In this document: positions 39,253 to 48,482 of the stretch, piece after piece
Layout: every line of letters begins with the position of its first letter
Position numbering within the stretch: position 1 is the stretch's first letter
Source: Rhizobacter sp. Root1221
GTDB lineage: Bacteria > Pseudomonadota > Gammaproteobacteria > Burkholderiales > Burkholderiaceae_C
Reading direction: 5' to 3'
Length of the DNA: 64,000 nucleotides
Assembly: GCF_001425785.1 (NCBI RefSeq)
Contig: NZ_LMDI01000056.1
Span: 87,811 to 151,810 of the forward strand
Translations under genes and position numbers: made by a program
The notes under the pieces: model-generated
Seen by the model: only the letters and a program-made list of their open reading frames with translations
Told to the model about the DNA's origin: nothing
The model's database searches: none

Positions 39253-39870
39253 ATGAGGGTGAGGACCCAGGCGCGGCGTGACGCCATCGTTGCGGAGGCG
39301 GCCAAGCTGTTCGAGGAAAGCGGCTACGAGGGTGCGTCCATGAGTGAACTCTCGAAGCGCCTCGGGGGGTCGAAGGCAACGCTCTATCGCTACTTCCCGT
39401 CCAAGGAGTCGCTCCTCGTGGCGGTCGTGCAGGCGGTCGCCACCTCCCATCTGACCGAGGCCGTGAACGGATTCACGCAGGACACACGAGGCGAGTTCGA
39501 CCTCAAGGAAGCCCTTCAGCGCTTCGGTGAAAAGATGCTGGCGGTGATGAACAACGACCGGCGGGCGACGGCGATCTACCGCGTGGTCATCGCCGAATCG
39601 GGGCGAACTCCGGTAGGCCAGCTGTTCTATCAGTCAGGCCCCAGCGAATGCATCGCTGCGATCAGCAGCGTGCTTGGCGAAGCCATGGATCGCGGGGAAC
39701 TGCGTCAAGCGGACCCCCGCGTGGCCGCCCTTCAATTCACGTCGCTGTTGACGGCCGAAACGGAAATGCGGATCTATCAGCAGGAGCCGCCCGCCATCAC
39801 TCACGCACAGATCGGTGAGATGGTCGTTCGGGCGGTCGAGCAGTTCTTGTTCGGCGCCTCGCCCCGGTAG
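39253..39870 (+). CDS. TetR-family transcriptional repressor
   Basis: 205 residues from ATG 39253 (AAAGGTG site five bases upstream); an upstream ATG at 39208 would add 15. The N-terminal helix-turn-helix is RDAIVAEAAKLFEESGYEGA, SMSELSKRLGGSKATLYRYF; the C-terminal ligand domain resembles AcrR/AefR-type regulators (VVIAESGRTPVGQLFYQSGP). Faces the lipoprotein gene across the palindromic operator, so it probably represses the lipoprotein/AI-2E unit. Confidence 0.9.
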   Translation: MRVRTQARRDAIVAEAAKLFEESGYEGASMSELSKRLGGSKATLYRYFPSKESLLVAVVQAVATSHLTEAVNGFTQDTRGEFDLKEALQRFGEKMLAVMNNDRRATAIYRVVIAESGRTPVGQLFYQSGPSECIAAISSVLGEAMDRGELRQADPRVAALQFTSLLTAETEMRIYQQEPPAITHAQIGEMVVRAVEQFLFGASPR

Positions 39871-40069
39871 CATCCGAACCCGCCACACAGGGGCGACACG
39901 CCAGCGCGCGACGGGCTTGCCAACAAAGTCCGCAATCCCCCCTTGAACCGACTTCATCGACCGTGCGGGATGCCGAAGAGACGGCATCAGTTGTCGCTTG
40001 AACCCACCCAAGATGGGCCGAGGCGGCTGCACTGCATTGGCCGTCGAGGCCGTCAAGGGAGTTCACACG

Positions 40070-41611
40070 ATGAGTCTTTCGAACCTGAGGATCGGTTCGC
40101 GCTTGGCGCTGGCCTTTTCCGTTGTCATTGCGCTGCTGTTGGTGACGCTGGGCGTCGCCATCTCTGTCCTCAATGGATCGAGTACCGTCATGGACAGCGT
40201 GGTGGATGAACGCTACGCGCAGATTGCGCTGAGCAACACGATCAAGAACGTGGGCGATCGTGGCGCGAACACTCTCGGACGGATTCTGCTGGCCTCCAAT
40301 CCCGGCCAGTTGAAGAAGTACATGGACGAGTACGCGGCCATCCGCACGGCCAACACCCAGAACCTGGCCGACTTCGAGAAGCTCCTCCGTTCCCCCGAGA
40401 GCAAGGCGATCTTCGAAGAGCAGTCGAAGGCTCGCAAGGTGTACGGCGCCGCGGTGCGCAAAGTCTTCGATTTGCTGGCGGCCGGCCAGCGCGACGAAGC
40501 CATGGCCGTGTACCAGAACGAGTTGGCCGAGCCGCAGGCGCGCTACTACGCGCAGCTCGACACGATGGTCGATCTGCAGGCGCGAAGCATGGTCAGCGAT
40601 GTGGCCAGTGCCAAGGACAAGTCGCAGCGGGCAAAGCGCCAGATGGTTGCAGCGTCGGTGCTGGCGGTGCTGATCAGCGTGGGCACGGCCTACGGCATCA
40701 CCCGATCCATCACCCGGCCCATCCAGCGCGCCATCGCGCTCGCGGAATCCGTGGCTGAAGGCAACCTGACCTACCAGGTGCAGCCGGAGGGAACGAACGA
40801 GGTGGGACGCCTGATCACGGCGCTCCAGCGCATGGTCGACAGCCTGCACCGCATCGTCTCCGAGGTGCGCAGCGGTGCGGACACCATTGCCACGGCGGCC
40901 CACGAAGTGTCACAGGGCAACATGGACCTGTCGACCCGCACGGAGCATCAGGCCGGCGCGCTTCAGGAGACGGCGTCGGCGATGGAGCAGTTGACCTCGG
41001 CGGTCAAGCTCAGTGCCGACAGTGCCAACCAGGCCAGCAAGTCGGCGATGTCAGCCTCCACGGTGGCCTTGCAGGGTGGTGAGGTCGTGGGTCAGGTCAT
41101 CAACACCATGAACTCGATCTCCACGTCGTCCAAACGGATTGTCGAGATCATCGGCGTCATTGACGGCATCGCCTTCCAGACCAACATCCTCGCGTTGAAT
41201 GCGGCCGTCGAGGCGGCTCGCGCGGGGGAACAGGGCCGGGGCTTCGCCGTCGTCGCCAGCGAAGTTCGCAGCCTGGCGCAGCGCAGCGCGCTCGCGGCCA
41301 AGGAAATCAAGACGCTGATCGACGCCTCGGTCAACCAGGTTGACGAGGGCAGCAAGATGGTCGAACACGCGGGTGCCACGATGCAGCGGGTCGTCACCAG
41401 CATCAAGCACGTCAGCGACGTCGTGGCGGAGATCAGCGCGTCGAGCCGAGAGCAGAGCATGGGCATCGAACAGGTGAACTCAGCGATCCTCGAGATGGAC
41501 GAAACCACGCAGAAGAACGCGGCGATGGTGGAACAAGGCACGGCCTCGGCAAGTGCCCTGCAGGATCAGGCCAGGCAACTTGCCGATGCCGTGCGAGCGT
41601 TCGCGCTCTAG
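40070..41611 (+). CDS. Methyl-accepting chemotaxis protein
   Basis: 513 residues: transmembrane helix 1 (about 10-33), helical periplasmic sensor of the four-helix-bundle type ([20 protein letters not shown]), helix 2 (about 190-210), HAMP ([20 protein letters not shown]), and a signalling domain with the usual tip [20 protein letters not shown]. It ends in AVRAFAL with no CheR pentapeptide, unlike the receptor at 25445. GGGAG precedes ATG 40070. Ligand unknown. Confidence 0.95.
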   Translation: MSLSNLRIGSRLALAFSVVIALLLVTLGVAISVLNGSSTVMDSVVDERYAQIALSNTIKNVGDRGANTLGRILLASNPGQLKKYMDEYAAIRTANTQNLADFEKLLRSPESKAIFEEQSKARKVYGAAVRKVFDLLAAGQRDEAMAVYQNELAEPQARYYAQLDTMVDLQARSMVSDVASAKDKSQRAKRQMVAASVLAVLISVGTAYGITRSITRPIQRAIALAESVAEGNLTYQVQPEGTNEVGRLITALQRMVDSLHRIVSEVRSGADTIATAAHEVSQGNMDLSTRTEHQAGALQETASAMEQLTSAVKLSADSANQASKSAMSASTVALQGGEVVGQVINTMNSISTSSKRIVEIIGVIDGIAFQTNILALNAAVEAARAGEQGRGFAVVASEVRSLAQRSALAAKEIKTLIDASVNQVDEGSKMVEHAGATMQRVVTSIKHVSDVVAEISASSREQSMGIEQVNSAILEMDETTQKNAAMVEQGTASASALQDQARQLADAVRAFAL

Positions 41612-41720
41612 GACACGCCGCGCGCCCCCCGCGCCATGGCGGCCAGACGGGAGTCCACCGCCGTCATGACGAGGTCACGGAGCCGTTGCTCCGCAATCAA
41701 CCCGTCAGGGAGAAAAATAA

Positions 41721-44348
41721 GTGCCAACGACCTTGTCTCACCGCCCATCGTGGCGGCTGCGGGACCGCATCAGGCTGGACGCTCACCTGGGCGCGGCACC
41801 TGCCGCGGCCCAAGTCAAACCAGACGTCCAGCGTTTCATCGACGCCCATCGCCAGCAGGGCTTTCGCTGTGCCTCGCTCGACCCGTTGGGGATCGCCAAT
41901 CCCGTCGACGCGCGATGTCTCTCGCCGGAGCGATTCGGGCTGTTGCCGGCTGACACCCTGACGGCGGATGGTTCGGCGCTGCTGGGCGCCCACGATGTCC
42001 ACGCGTTGGATCAGCGCCTCAAGGCCATCTACTGCGGGTCACTGGCGCTGGACTGTTCCGGCGTGCGCGACGAGACTCGCCGCGCATGGCTCCATGCCTG
42101 GATGGAGTCCGCCACCGGGTTCTCGCACGGCGGCGGGAAGGGCCTCCTGGATCGGCTCATCCAGGTCCAGGCGTGGGAGCATCATGTGGCCCGGCACTTT
42201 CCTCATGCGAAGCGCTTCTCGCTCGAAGGATGTGAAGCGCTGGTGCCGCTGCTGGATGCCTTGTTCGAAGAAGCCGCCGCTCACCGCATCGATGAGGTCT
42301 TCATGGGAATGCCCCATCGCGGGCGAGTCAATGTGCTGGTCAACGTGCTGGGCATGCCGCCCGACGAGGCGCTCGCCCATTTCGATCCGGAGGCTCGGCC
42401 TGCGGAACTGCACCACGACCTGATCTATCACCTGGGAGGTCAACGCGTCCTGGCGACACACCACGGCGAGATCTCGGTCACGCTGGCGCACAACCCGTCC
42501 CATCTGCAGAGCGTTTACCCCGTGGTCATCGGCATGACGCATGCCCGCCAAACCCGGCCGGCGTCTCGGCGGGGGATCGGCGAAGCCATGGCTGTCGTGC
42601 TGCACGGCGACGCCGCCTTCGCCGGCCAGGGCGTCGTGATGGAAACGCTGGCGATGGCGCAGAAGCCGGGCTACTCGGTGGGCGGGGCCGTGCACGTGAT
42701 CATCAACAACCAGCTGGGTTTCACCGAACCCAACATGATGAACGCCCAGGCGCCGCACTATTGCACCGACGTGACCCGCATGGTCGATGCCCCCGTGCTG
42801 CGCGTCAATGCGGATGCGCCGGAGGAGATGGGCCGTGCCGCCCGGATCGCCCTCACCTACCGGATGGCGTTCGGCACCGATGTGGTCATCGACGTGATCG
42901 GCTATCGCCGGCTGGGCCACTCCGAGCATGACGTGCCCTCGCTGAGCAGCCCGCGGATGTACGCCATCACGGAGCTCAAACCCTCGGTCGTGGATGCGTA
43001 CGGGGCGGCCCTGGCCTGCGCCGGCATGGCACCACACGCCGACATGGGCGCCTACATCACGTCCGGGCGATCCGCGGCGAGCGAGGCCTTTGCGCGCAAG
43101 GCCATGCATCCTCACGCCCCACGGACCGCTGCACAACCGCCCCTGCCGCGGATCCCCCCGCTTTCACGCGCCGTGCTTCAGGCCACGGTGTCGGCCATGA
43201 CCCGGCTGCCCGAAGGCTTCGAGGCGCATCCGCTTGTCCTGGCGATGATTCAGCGGTGGCACCTCATGGCGGCCGGCGAGAGCGCCTGCGTGGACTGGTG
43301 TTTCGCGGAGAACGTGGCGTACACCACCACCCTGAAAGCCGGCATCGGCGTGCGCATTTCCGGGCTCGACGTGCGCCGGGGAACGTTCATGCACCGGCAG
43401 GCGGTGTGGTACGACCAGGCGGCGGCGGTCATCGACGGCAGCGAGTTCATCCCGCTCCAACACTTGGGTGAGGATGCAGCACGGTTCGACATCTTCAACT
43501 CGGTGCTGTCCGAAGAGGCCGTGCTGGGCTTCGAGTACGGCTACAGCGTGCAGGACCAGCGCTCCCTGGCGATCTGGGAGGCGCAGTTCGGCGACTTCGT
43601 CAACGGCGCACAAGTGTTCGTCGACCAGTACATCAGCGCCGGTGAGGAAAAGTGGGGATGCAGCTCCGCCCTGGTTCTCCTGCTTCCCCACGGCCACGAA
43701 GGCGTGGGGCCGGAGCATTCAAGTGCACACCTGGGCCGGTTCCTGGCGCTTTGCGCTGGGGACAATCTGCGCGTGGCCAGCCCATCCACCTCGGCGCAGT
43801 GGTTCCATCTGCTTCGGCGGCAAGCGTTCTCAGCCGTGCGCAAGCCGCTCGTCGTGATGACACCCAAGACCGCACTCTACAAGGAGGCGGCATCGCATTC
43901 GCCCGTCCGGCATCTGCTGGCGGGGGAGTTCCAGCCCGTCCTGGACGATGCCGGCGAGGTCGACCCTTCGGCCGTCACCCGCGCGGTGTTGTGCAGCGGC
44001 AAGCTGTACTACGACCTCGAGCGCGCGCGCCTGGCGGGCGGCTTCTCTCACGTGGCCCTGCTGCGTCTCGAGCAGTTCCATCCCTTCCCGCATGCCGAGT
44101 TGCGCCGGGTACTTCAGCAGTACCCCCGGCTGCGCACCTTGGCATGGGCCCAGGAAGAAAACAAGAACCAGGGCGCCTGGGCCTTCGTGCGCGATGAACT
44201 GATCGCGCTGTGCGCACCGCGCATCGCACTGCAACATGTGGCGCGGCCGGACACCGCGTCGGGTGCGACGTCGTTCCATGCCGTTCACCTGCGCGAGCAG
44301 GGCGAGCTGGTGGCCCGCGCCATGGGCCCGGAGGGCTCGGCGCACTGA
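41721..44348 (+). CDS. 2-oxoglutarate dehydrogenase E1-like protein, orphan paralogue
   Basis: 875 residues clearly homologous to SucA: CASLDPLGIANPVDAR, HFPHAKRFSLEGCEALVPLL, MGMPHRGRVNVLVNVLG, LHGDAAFAGQGVVMETLAMA (thiamine diphosphate site), INNQLGFTEPN, YGYSVQDQRSLAIWEAQFGD and LLPHGHEGVGPEHSSAHLGR. It lacks the first ~70 residues of SucA, including the arm that binds the E2 core, and no sucB or lpd gene is adjacent. It may be a free-standing 2-oxo acid decarboxylase or carboligase rather than part of the TCA complex (inference). GTG start at 41721 with AGGGAGA upstream. Confidence 0.88.
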   Translation: MPTTLSHRPSWRLRDRIRLDAHLGAAPAAAQVKPDVQRFIDAHRQQGFRCASLDPLGIANPVDARCLSPERFGLLPADTLTADGSALLGAHDVHALDQRLKAIYCGSLALDCSGVRDETRRAWLHAWMESATGFSHGGGKGLLDRLIQVQAWEHHVARHFPHAKRFSLEGCEALVPLLDALFEEAAAHRIDEVFMGMPHRGRVNVLVNVLGMPPDEALAHFDPEARPAELHHDLIYHLGGQRVLATHHGEISVTLAHNPSHLQSVYPVVIGMTHARQTRPASRRGIGEAMAVVLHGDAAFAGQGVVMETLAMAQKPGYSVGGAVHVIINNQLGFTEPNMMNAQAPHYCTDVTRMVDAPVLRVNADAPEEMGRAARIALTYRMAFGTDVVIDVIGYRRLGHSEHDVPSLSSPRMYAITELKPSVVDAYGAALACAGMAPHADMGAYITSGRSAASEAFARKAMHPHAPRTAAQPPLPRIPPLSRAVLQATVSAMTRLPEGFEAHPLVLAMIQRWHLMAAGESACVDWCFAENVAYTTTLKAGIGVRISGLDVRRGTFMHRQAVWYDQAAAVIDGSEFIPLQHLGEDAARFDIFNSVLSEEAVLGFEYGYSVQDQRSLAIWEAQFGDFVNGAQVFVDQYISAGEEKWGCSSALVLLLPHGHEGVGPEHSSAHLGRFLALCAGDNLRVASPSTSAQWFHLLRRQAFSAVRKPLVVMTPKTALYKEAASHSPVRHLLAGEFQPVLDDAGEVDPSAVTRAVLCSGKLYYDLERARLAGGFSHVALLRLEQFHPFPHAELRRVLQQYPRLRTLAWAQEENKNQGAWAFVRDELIALCAPRIALQHVARPDTASGATSFHAVHLREQGELVARAMGPEGSAH

Positions 44349-44418
44349 GAGACCGAGGGGTTGCCCTGCCTGCAAGCGCAGTGGATTGCATTCGTGCCAT
44401 CGACGGGCTTGCACGCGG

Positions 44419-45165
44419 TCACCCCGCGGTCTTGTCGACACGCAACGACCCCGCCGAGTCGTCCAGCGTGAACTGCCCGGCGACCTGCGGCAGGAACTCG
44501 TCCGTGGCCTTGCGGCACCCTCCCCAGTCCAGGTAGTCGTCGAGGATGATGCTGCCGCCCACGACCAGCCGGGGGAACACCCGTTCCAGGCACGTCTTGA
44601 CCGGCTCGTACCAATCGACGTCCACGTGCGCCAGGGCGACGGGGCCGTCGAGCACCAGGGTGTCCTGCACCAACCCCTTGATGAGTGAGATGGCGTGCCG
44701 GTCGCAGTCCAGGTCGAAGCTCGCCAGGTTGGCCTTGACCACGTCATACAGGTCGTCGAGGTAGCCGTAGTAGCGGTCACCCCCGATGCCCGTGGACTGT
44801 CCCTGCACGATGGTGCGGTAGCGGGCGTGGACGTCGCCCGTGTCGTCCGCCGTGGGCGGCGGGATCATGCCGAAGACGTCGTACACACGGAGCGGCCGCT
44901 CCCGGCGCTTGACCGACGCCAGCAGGATCGCCGAGCCGCCCAACGCACAGCCGGCCTCCAGGAAGATGCCCTCGAGGTGCCTGGCCTCGATGGCACGGCT
45001 CGTGGTGACCAGCGCCGCGAGCTTGCGGTCGGTCAGGTAGGTCAGCCTCCTGTCGTGGATGCGGGCCAGCAGCCGCCGCTCCGACACGCTCAACCCCGCC
45101 AGCGGGCCCCCGGGGTGGAGGTGCCGAAGGGTACGGCGAAGGCGGTCCGCGAGGCGGTTGGACAT
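44419..45165 (-). CDS. TylF/MycF-type class I methyltransferase
   Basis: 248 residues of the macrocin-O-methyltransferase family: FLEAGCALGGSAILLASVKR (SAM-binding loop), YDVFGMIPPPTADDTGDVHA, HVDVDWYEPVKTCLERVFPR (metal-site Asp residues), and GGSIILDDYLDWGGCRKATD. These enzymes methylate sugar hydroxyls in a Mg2+-dependent way, often in secondary metabolite or glycan modification. The acceptor here is unknown. GGAGGG site before ATG 45165. Confidence 0.85.
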   Translation of the reverse strand: MSNRLADRLRRTLRHLHPGGPLAGLSVSERRLLARIHDRRLTYLTDRKLAALVTTSRAIEARHLEGIFLEAGCALGGSAILLASVKRRERPLRVYDVFGMIPPPTADDTGDVHARYRTIVQGQSTGIGGDRYYGYLDDLYDVVKANLASFDLDCDRHAISLIKGLVQDTLVLDGPVALAHVDVDWYEPVKTCLERVFPRLVVGGSIILDDYLDWGGCRKATDEFLPQVAGQFTLDDSAGSLRVDKTAG

Positions 45166-45261
45166 GGCGGTTCCCTCCAGGAGCCTGGTTTGGGCGACGG
45201 ATCACGGCCTTCACGGCCTTGTGAACCACAGTACCGGGCTTCCCGGCAAATGCCACGTTTT

Positions 45262-46521
45262 TTACAACTGGGGGTCGCCCGATCGTGCCGTCAGTTCACC
45301 CACCAGGATCTGCAAGGCACGGCGGTCCAGCGCCTGCAGGGCATCGGCCCGCACCGGATCGTCGCCCGGCAAGAACGACGCCGCGCCGAAGTCGCTGAGC
45401 AACGCCTGGCCCTGCCCGTTCACCAGCAGGTTGTGGGCGTACAGGTCGCCGTGGGTCAGGCCCTGCGCATGCAGGTGGGCCAGTGCCTCGGTGGCGGCGC
45501 GGGCCACGGAGGCCACCTGTGCCGGCGGCAGGCGCATGCCGGCGGGATAAACGTCGCGGGTGCAACTGGCCATGCTGGGTGGACCGGCCAGCGGCGCCCA
45601 GTGGGCCGCCAGCCGCGGCAGCACGAGCCCCTGGGTGTCCCGCGGGTGCCCGGCCAGCACACCCAACACCCCCACCAGGTGGGGGTGCCGGCCGGCCACC
45701 AGCGTGGCGGCCATCTCGCATTGCGGCAGGCCGTCGCTGGTGACGGTGCCCTTGAACAGCTTCAGCGCCACGTCCTCCACCGCCCCGGCGGCCGGCGTCC
45801 AGCGTGCTGCATGGATGTGACCCGACGCGCCCTCACCGATCAGGGCCTGCAGCTGCAGTTCGGCCCAGGGGATGGCGCGGGCATCGGCCGGCGTGGGCGC
45901 CGCCTGCTCGCGCGCCGCGCTGAACGGGTTGCCGGCATGGGCCAGCCAGGCCAGCCGCGGCAACGCCAGCAGCTCATCGGGCAGCGCATGCGCCACCCGC
46001 TCGAAGCGGTTGGCCGACAGCCGGATCAGCTCCAGCCGCTGCAGGCGGTGCAGGCCCGCGGGAAGCCGGACGAGGCGGTTGCCCGCGAGCATCAGCTTCT
46101 GTAGCCGGGTGCAGTGGGTCAACGTGGATGGCATCACGGCGATGCGGTTGTCGGTCAGGATCAACCAGCGCAGCGTGGGCGCCAGCGCCGCCGCGGGCAC
46201 GTCGGCAATCTGGTTGGCCTTGAAACCCAGTGTGTCGAGCACGGGCAGGCGGCCCAGCACGGACGGCAGCGCGGTGAAGCGGTTGCTGGAAGCAAACAGC
46301 GTGTGCAGGCGGGCGAAGCGCGCAAGGCCGTCCGGCAACATGGAAAGCGCGTTGCCGGACACGTCCAGCACCTCCAGCGTGTCGGCGAGGGCCCGCACCT
46401 CGGCGGGCAGCTCGGTGAGGCCGCAGCCGCGCAGGTCCAGGTGGGTGCTGCCTCGCAGTTCTCCCGACCGCAGTCGGGCGAGGGTGGGCTCAGGGGCGGT
46501 CATCGGCATGAAGGGGGCCAT
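45262..46521 (-). CDS. Leucine-rich-repeat protein kinase
   Basis: 419 residues. Residues about 20-205 are LRRs of the LxxLxxLxLxxNxL type (LEVLDVSGNALSMLPDGLAR, LRWLILTDNRIAVMPSTLTH). Residues about 215-419 are a compact kinase: EGASGHIHAARW (glycine loop), VALKLFKG (ATP-binding Lys), HGDLYAHNLLVN (catalytic loop) and SDFGAASF (DFG). The kinase lobe is about 200 residues, shorter than the usual 250-270. It is one chain with sensor and kinase and no membrane segment, so cytoplasmic. Possible starts at 46521 and 46503. Confidence 0.88.
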   Translation of the reverse strand: MAPFMPMTAPEPTLARLRSGELRGSTHLDLRGCGLTELPAEVRALADTLEVLDVSGNALSMLPDGLARFARLHTLFASSNRFTALPSVLGRLPVLDTLGFKANQIADVPAAALAPTLRWLILTDNRIAVMPSTLTHCTRLQKLMLAGNRLVRLPAGLHRLQRLELIRLSANRFERVAHALPDELLALPRLAWLAHAGNPFSAAREQAAPTPADARAIPWAELQLQALIGEGASGHIHAARWTPAAGAVEDVALKLFKGTVTSDGLPQCEMAATLVAGRHPHLVGVLGVLAGHPRDTQGLVLPRLAAHWAPLAGPPSMASCTRDVYPAGMRLPPAQVASVARAATEALAHLHAQGLTHGDLYAHNLLVNGQGQALLSDFGAASFLPGDDPVRADALQALDRRALQILVGELTARSGDPQL

Positions 46522-46625
46522 CGAACGGGGCTGGAGGATCAGCCCGCATTCTCGGCCAGTTGCCGCTCACCAGGACTGCGGCGACTTCGGGGGCCGTGCG
46601 GCCACCGAACCGCGCAGACGCCCGG

Positions 46626-47264
46626 TCAGTGCTTCGGCGCGCCGTGATGCTGGCGGGCGCGCCAGCCCAGCACCGCCGCCACCCCGATGGCCATCATCAG
46701 CACGGCAGACGGTTCCGGCACTGCCGCGTGGATGCCTTCCGCGAAGACGAGGTCGTAGTCGGTGCTGAAGTGGTCGGGCGCAAACCCGCCGGTGAGCATC
46801 TGGCCGCCGGTGTAGCTGTTGTCCAAGGTCAGGCGCACGCCGAGGCTGTCGGTCGCGATGAACAGTTCCGCGACGTAGGTCTTGCCCACCTGCAGCGCGA
46901 GCGTCTGCGGCAGGTCGAAGTGGAACCAGTGGCTGCCCTGCTGGTCCACCGCCACCGGTGCGGATTCCGCGAGGATGTTGCCCGCGAGCCCGTCGAGCCC
47001 CGCCAGCCCATCGCGCACGCGCAGGATCACCTGGGTGTCGAAACCACCGAGCAGGAAATCGAACGCATCCACCGCCCCCAGCCCGGCCGTGAAGGACTGG
47101 CCGAACGACCGCGGCGCCAGCAATCCCGACGTGCCGGTGAACGGGCCGGGGTTCTGCTGGTCGATGGTGGCGATGGGCAGGGCCCATGCCGCTGACCCGG
47201 CGGCCAGCGACAGCAGTGCCGCGCCAACAACCCGAGCGAAACGCTTCGATGGTGAGTACGTCAT
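46626..47264 (-). CDS. PEP-CTERM exported protein
   Basis: 212 residues. Signal peptide (SKRFARVVGAALLSLAAGSA, cut after WAL), a beta-rich domain of the choice-of-anchor kind (IDQQNPGPFTGTSGLLAPRS, SFGQSFTAGLGAVDAFDFLL), and a C-terminal sorting signal VPEPSAVLMMAIGVAAVLGW followed by basic residues, the PEP-CTERM tag processed by exosortase. The genome should therefore encode an exosortase and probably a PEP-CTERM exopolysaccharide locus. AGGAGG site before ATG 47264. Confidence 0.92.
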   Translation of the reverse strand: MTYSPSKRFARVVGAALLSLAAGSAAWALPIATIDQQNPGPFTGTSGLLAPRSFGQSFTAGLGAVDAFDFLLGGFDTQVILRVRDGLAGLDGLAGNILAESAPVAVDQQGSHWFHFDLPQTLALQVGKTYVAELFIATDSLGVRLTLDNSYTGGQMLTGGFAPDHFSTDYDLVFAEGIHAAVPEPSAVLMMAIGVAAVLGWRARQHHGAPKH

Positions 47265-47525
47265 GAAACCCTCCTGTGACGAACACGGTGCGGCCGCACC
47301 GGCGTCAGGTTGTACCACCGGCGTCCGGCAACGGCGGGTTCAAACTAGGGGGTGGGTGGGATGACAGCGCTTGGGGGCGACGGGTGGGCAAGGCCCCAAT
47401 CCCCAAGTCGTCCCCGCCGTCATCGGTCCGCGAGAGGATGCCCCGCAGCCGCAAAACGGCGACGCTCCAGCATCCGTCCGGCGTGAGTTCAGGCGCCGAC
47501 CCGATTCGGTTGCGAGGACTTCTGC

Positions 47526-48482
47526 GTGGCACGCATTGCATTGATGACCCTGCATGGTCAGGGCGTCATCCTGAAAGACTACGCCGACGACCTGCGCCGC
47601 CACCTGGCGCAACGGCTGGACACGGCGTGGGAAGACGTGGCGTTCGAACCCGTGTATTGCCAGGGCATCCTCCAGCCCAGCATGCGCGCGGTATGGCAGC
47701 GCACGCTGTCGGGCAGCCAGGTCCGGCAGCAGGAATGGCGCACGTTCCTGCTGTTTGGCCTGGCCGACATGGTGGGCCTCGAGGCGCGCAAGGAGTTGCC
47801 CGGCTCGACCTACGAACAGACCCAGCTCGAGATCGCCCGCAAGCTGCTCGCCGCACGCGACCAGCTGGGGGGCAACGGGCCGGTGGTGTTCCTCACCCAC
47901 TCGCTCGGCTGCCAGATCCTGTCGAACTACCTGTACGACGCGCAATGTGTGCCGGGTGACATCACCGCCGGCATCTGGCGTGACATCGACGCCCACGCGA
48001 TGGAGATCGCCGGCCACCCGTTGAACGACGACGAACGTGCGTTCCTGCGCGGTGACACGATCGCCTGCTGGGTGACCACCGGCTGCAACATCCCGGTGTT
48101 CGTGGCGGCCGACAACCGCATGCGCATCCGGCCCATCCGGGCACCGAACGACCACTTCCGCTGGTTGAACCTGTACGACCCGGACGACGCGTGCGCCTGG
48201 CCGCTGCAGCCGCTGGGCGCGGGCTACGACACGCTCGTGCACGACATGCGTGTCAAGACGACGCACCACGGCGACCCGTCGCGGCACACCGAACCGATGC
48301 GCCACACCGACTACTGGGGTGACGAGGATGTGCTGCGGGTGGTGTCGGGCACGCTGGACGAGCTGCTCGCCGAGTCGACGGCCGAAGCGGCCGCGTGGCC
48401 GGTGTGGGCGCCGAGCGCCGCCTCGAGCATGCGCGCCAGCGCATCCTCGGTGGACACCGCCCCTTCCGACAACCAGACCTGA
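47526..48482 (+). CDS. Alpha/beta-hydrolase-like protein of unknown function
   Basis: 318 residues. It opens ARIALMTLHGQGVILKDYAD and has VVFLTHSLGCQILSNYLY, a nucleophile elbow of the G/T-H-S-x-G type seen in lipases and esterases; later VHDMRVKTTHHGDPSRHTEP could supply the catalytic His. There is no signal peptide. GTG start with GAGGA seven bases upstream. The last 57 codons overlap the 3' end of the opposite-strand regulator by 172 bases; conservation there is likely to favour one of the two. Confidence 0.72.
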   Translation: MARIALMTLHGQGVILKDYADDLRRHLAQRLDTAWEDVAFEPVYCQGILQPSMRAVWQRTLSGSQVRQQEWRTFLLFGLADMVGLEARKELPGSTYEQTQLEIARKLLAARDQLGGNGPVVFLTHSLGCQILSNYLYDAQCVPGDITAGIWRDIDAHAMEIAGHPLNDDERAFLRGDTIACWVTTGCNIPVFVAADNRMRIRPIRAPNDHFRWLNLYDPDDACAWPLQPLGAGYDTLVHDMRVKTTHHGDPSRHTEPMRHTDYWGDEDVLRVVSGTLDELLAESTAEAAAWPVWAPSAASSMRASASSVDTAPSDNQT

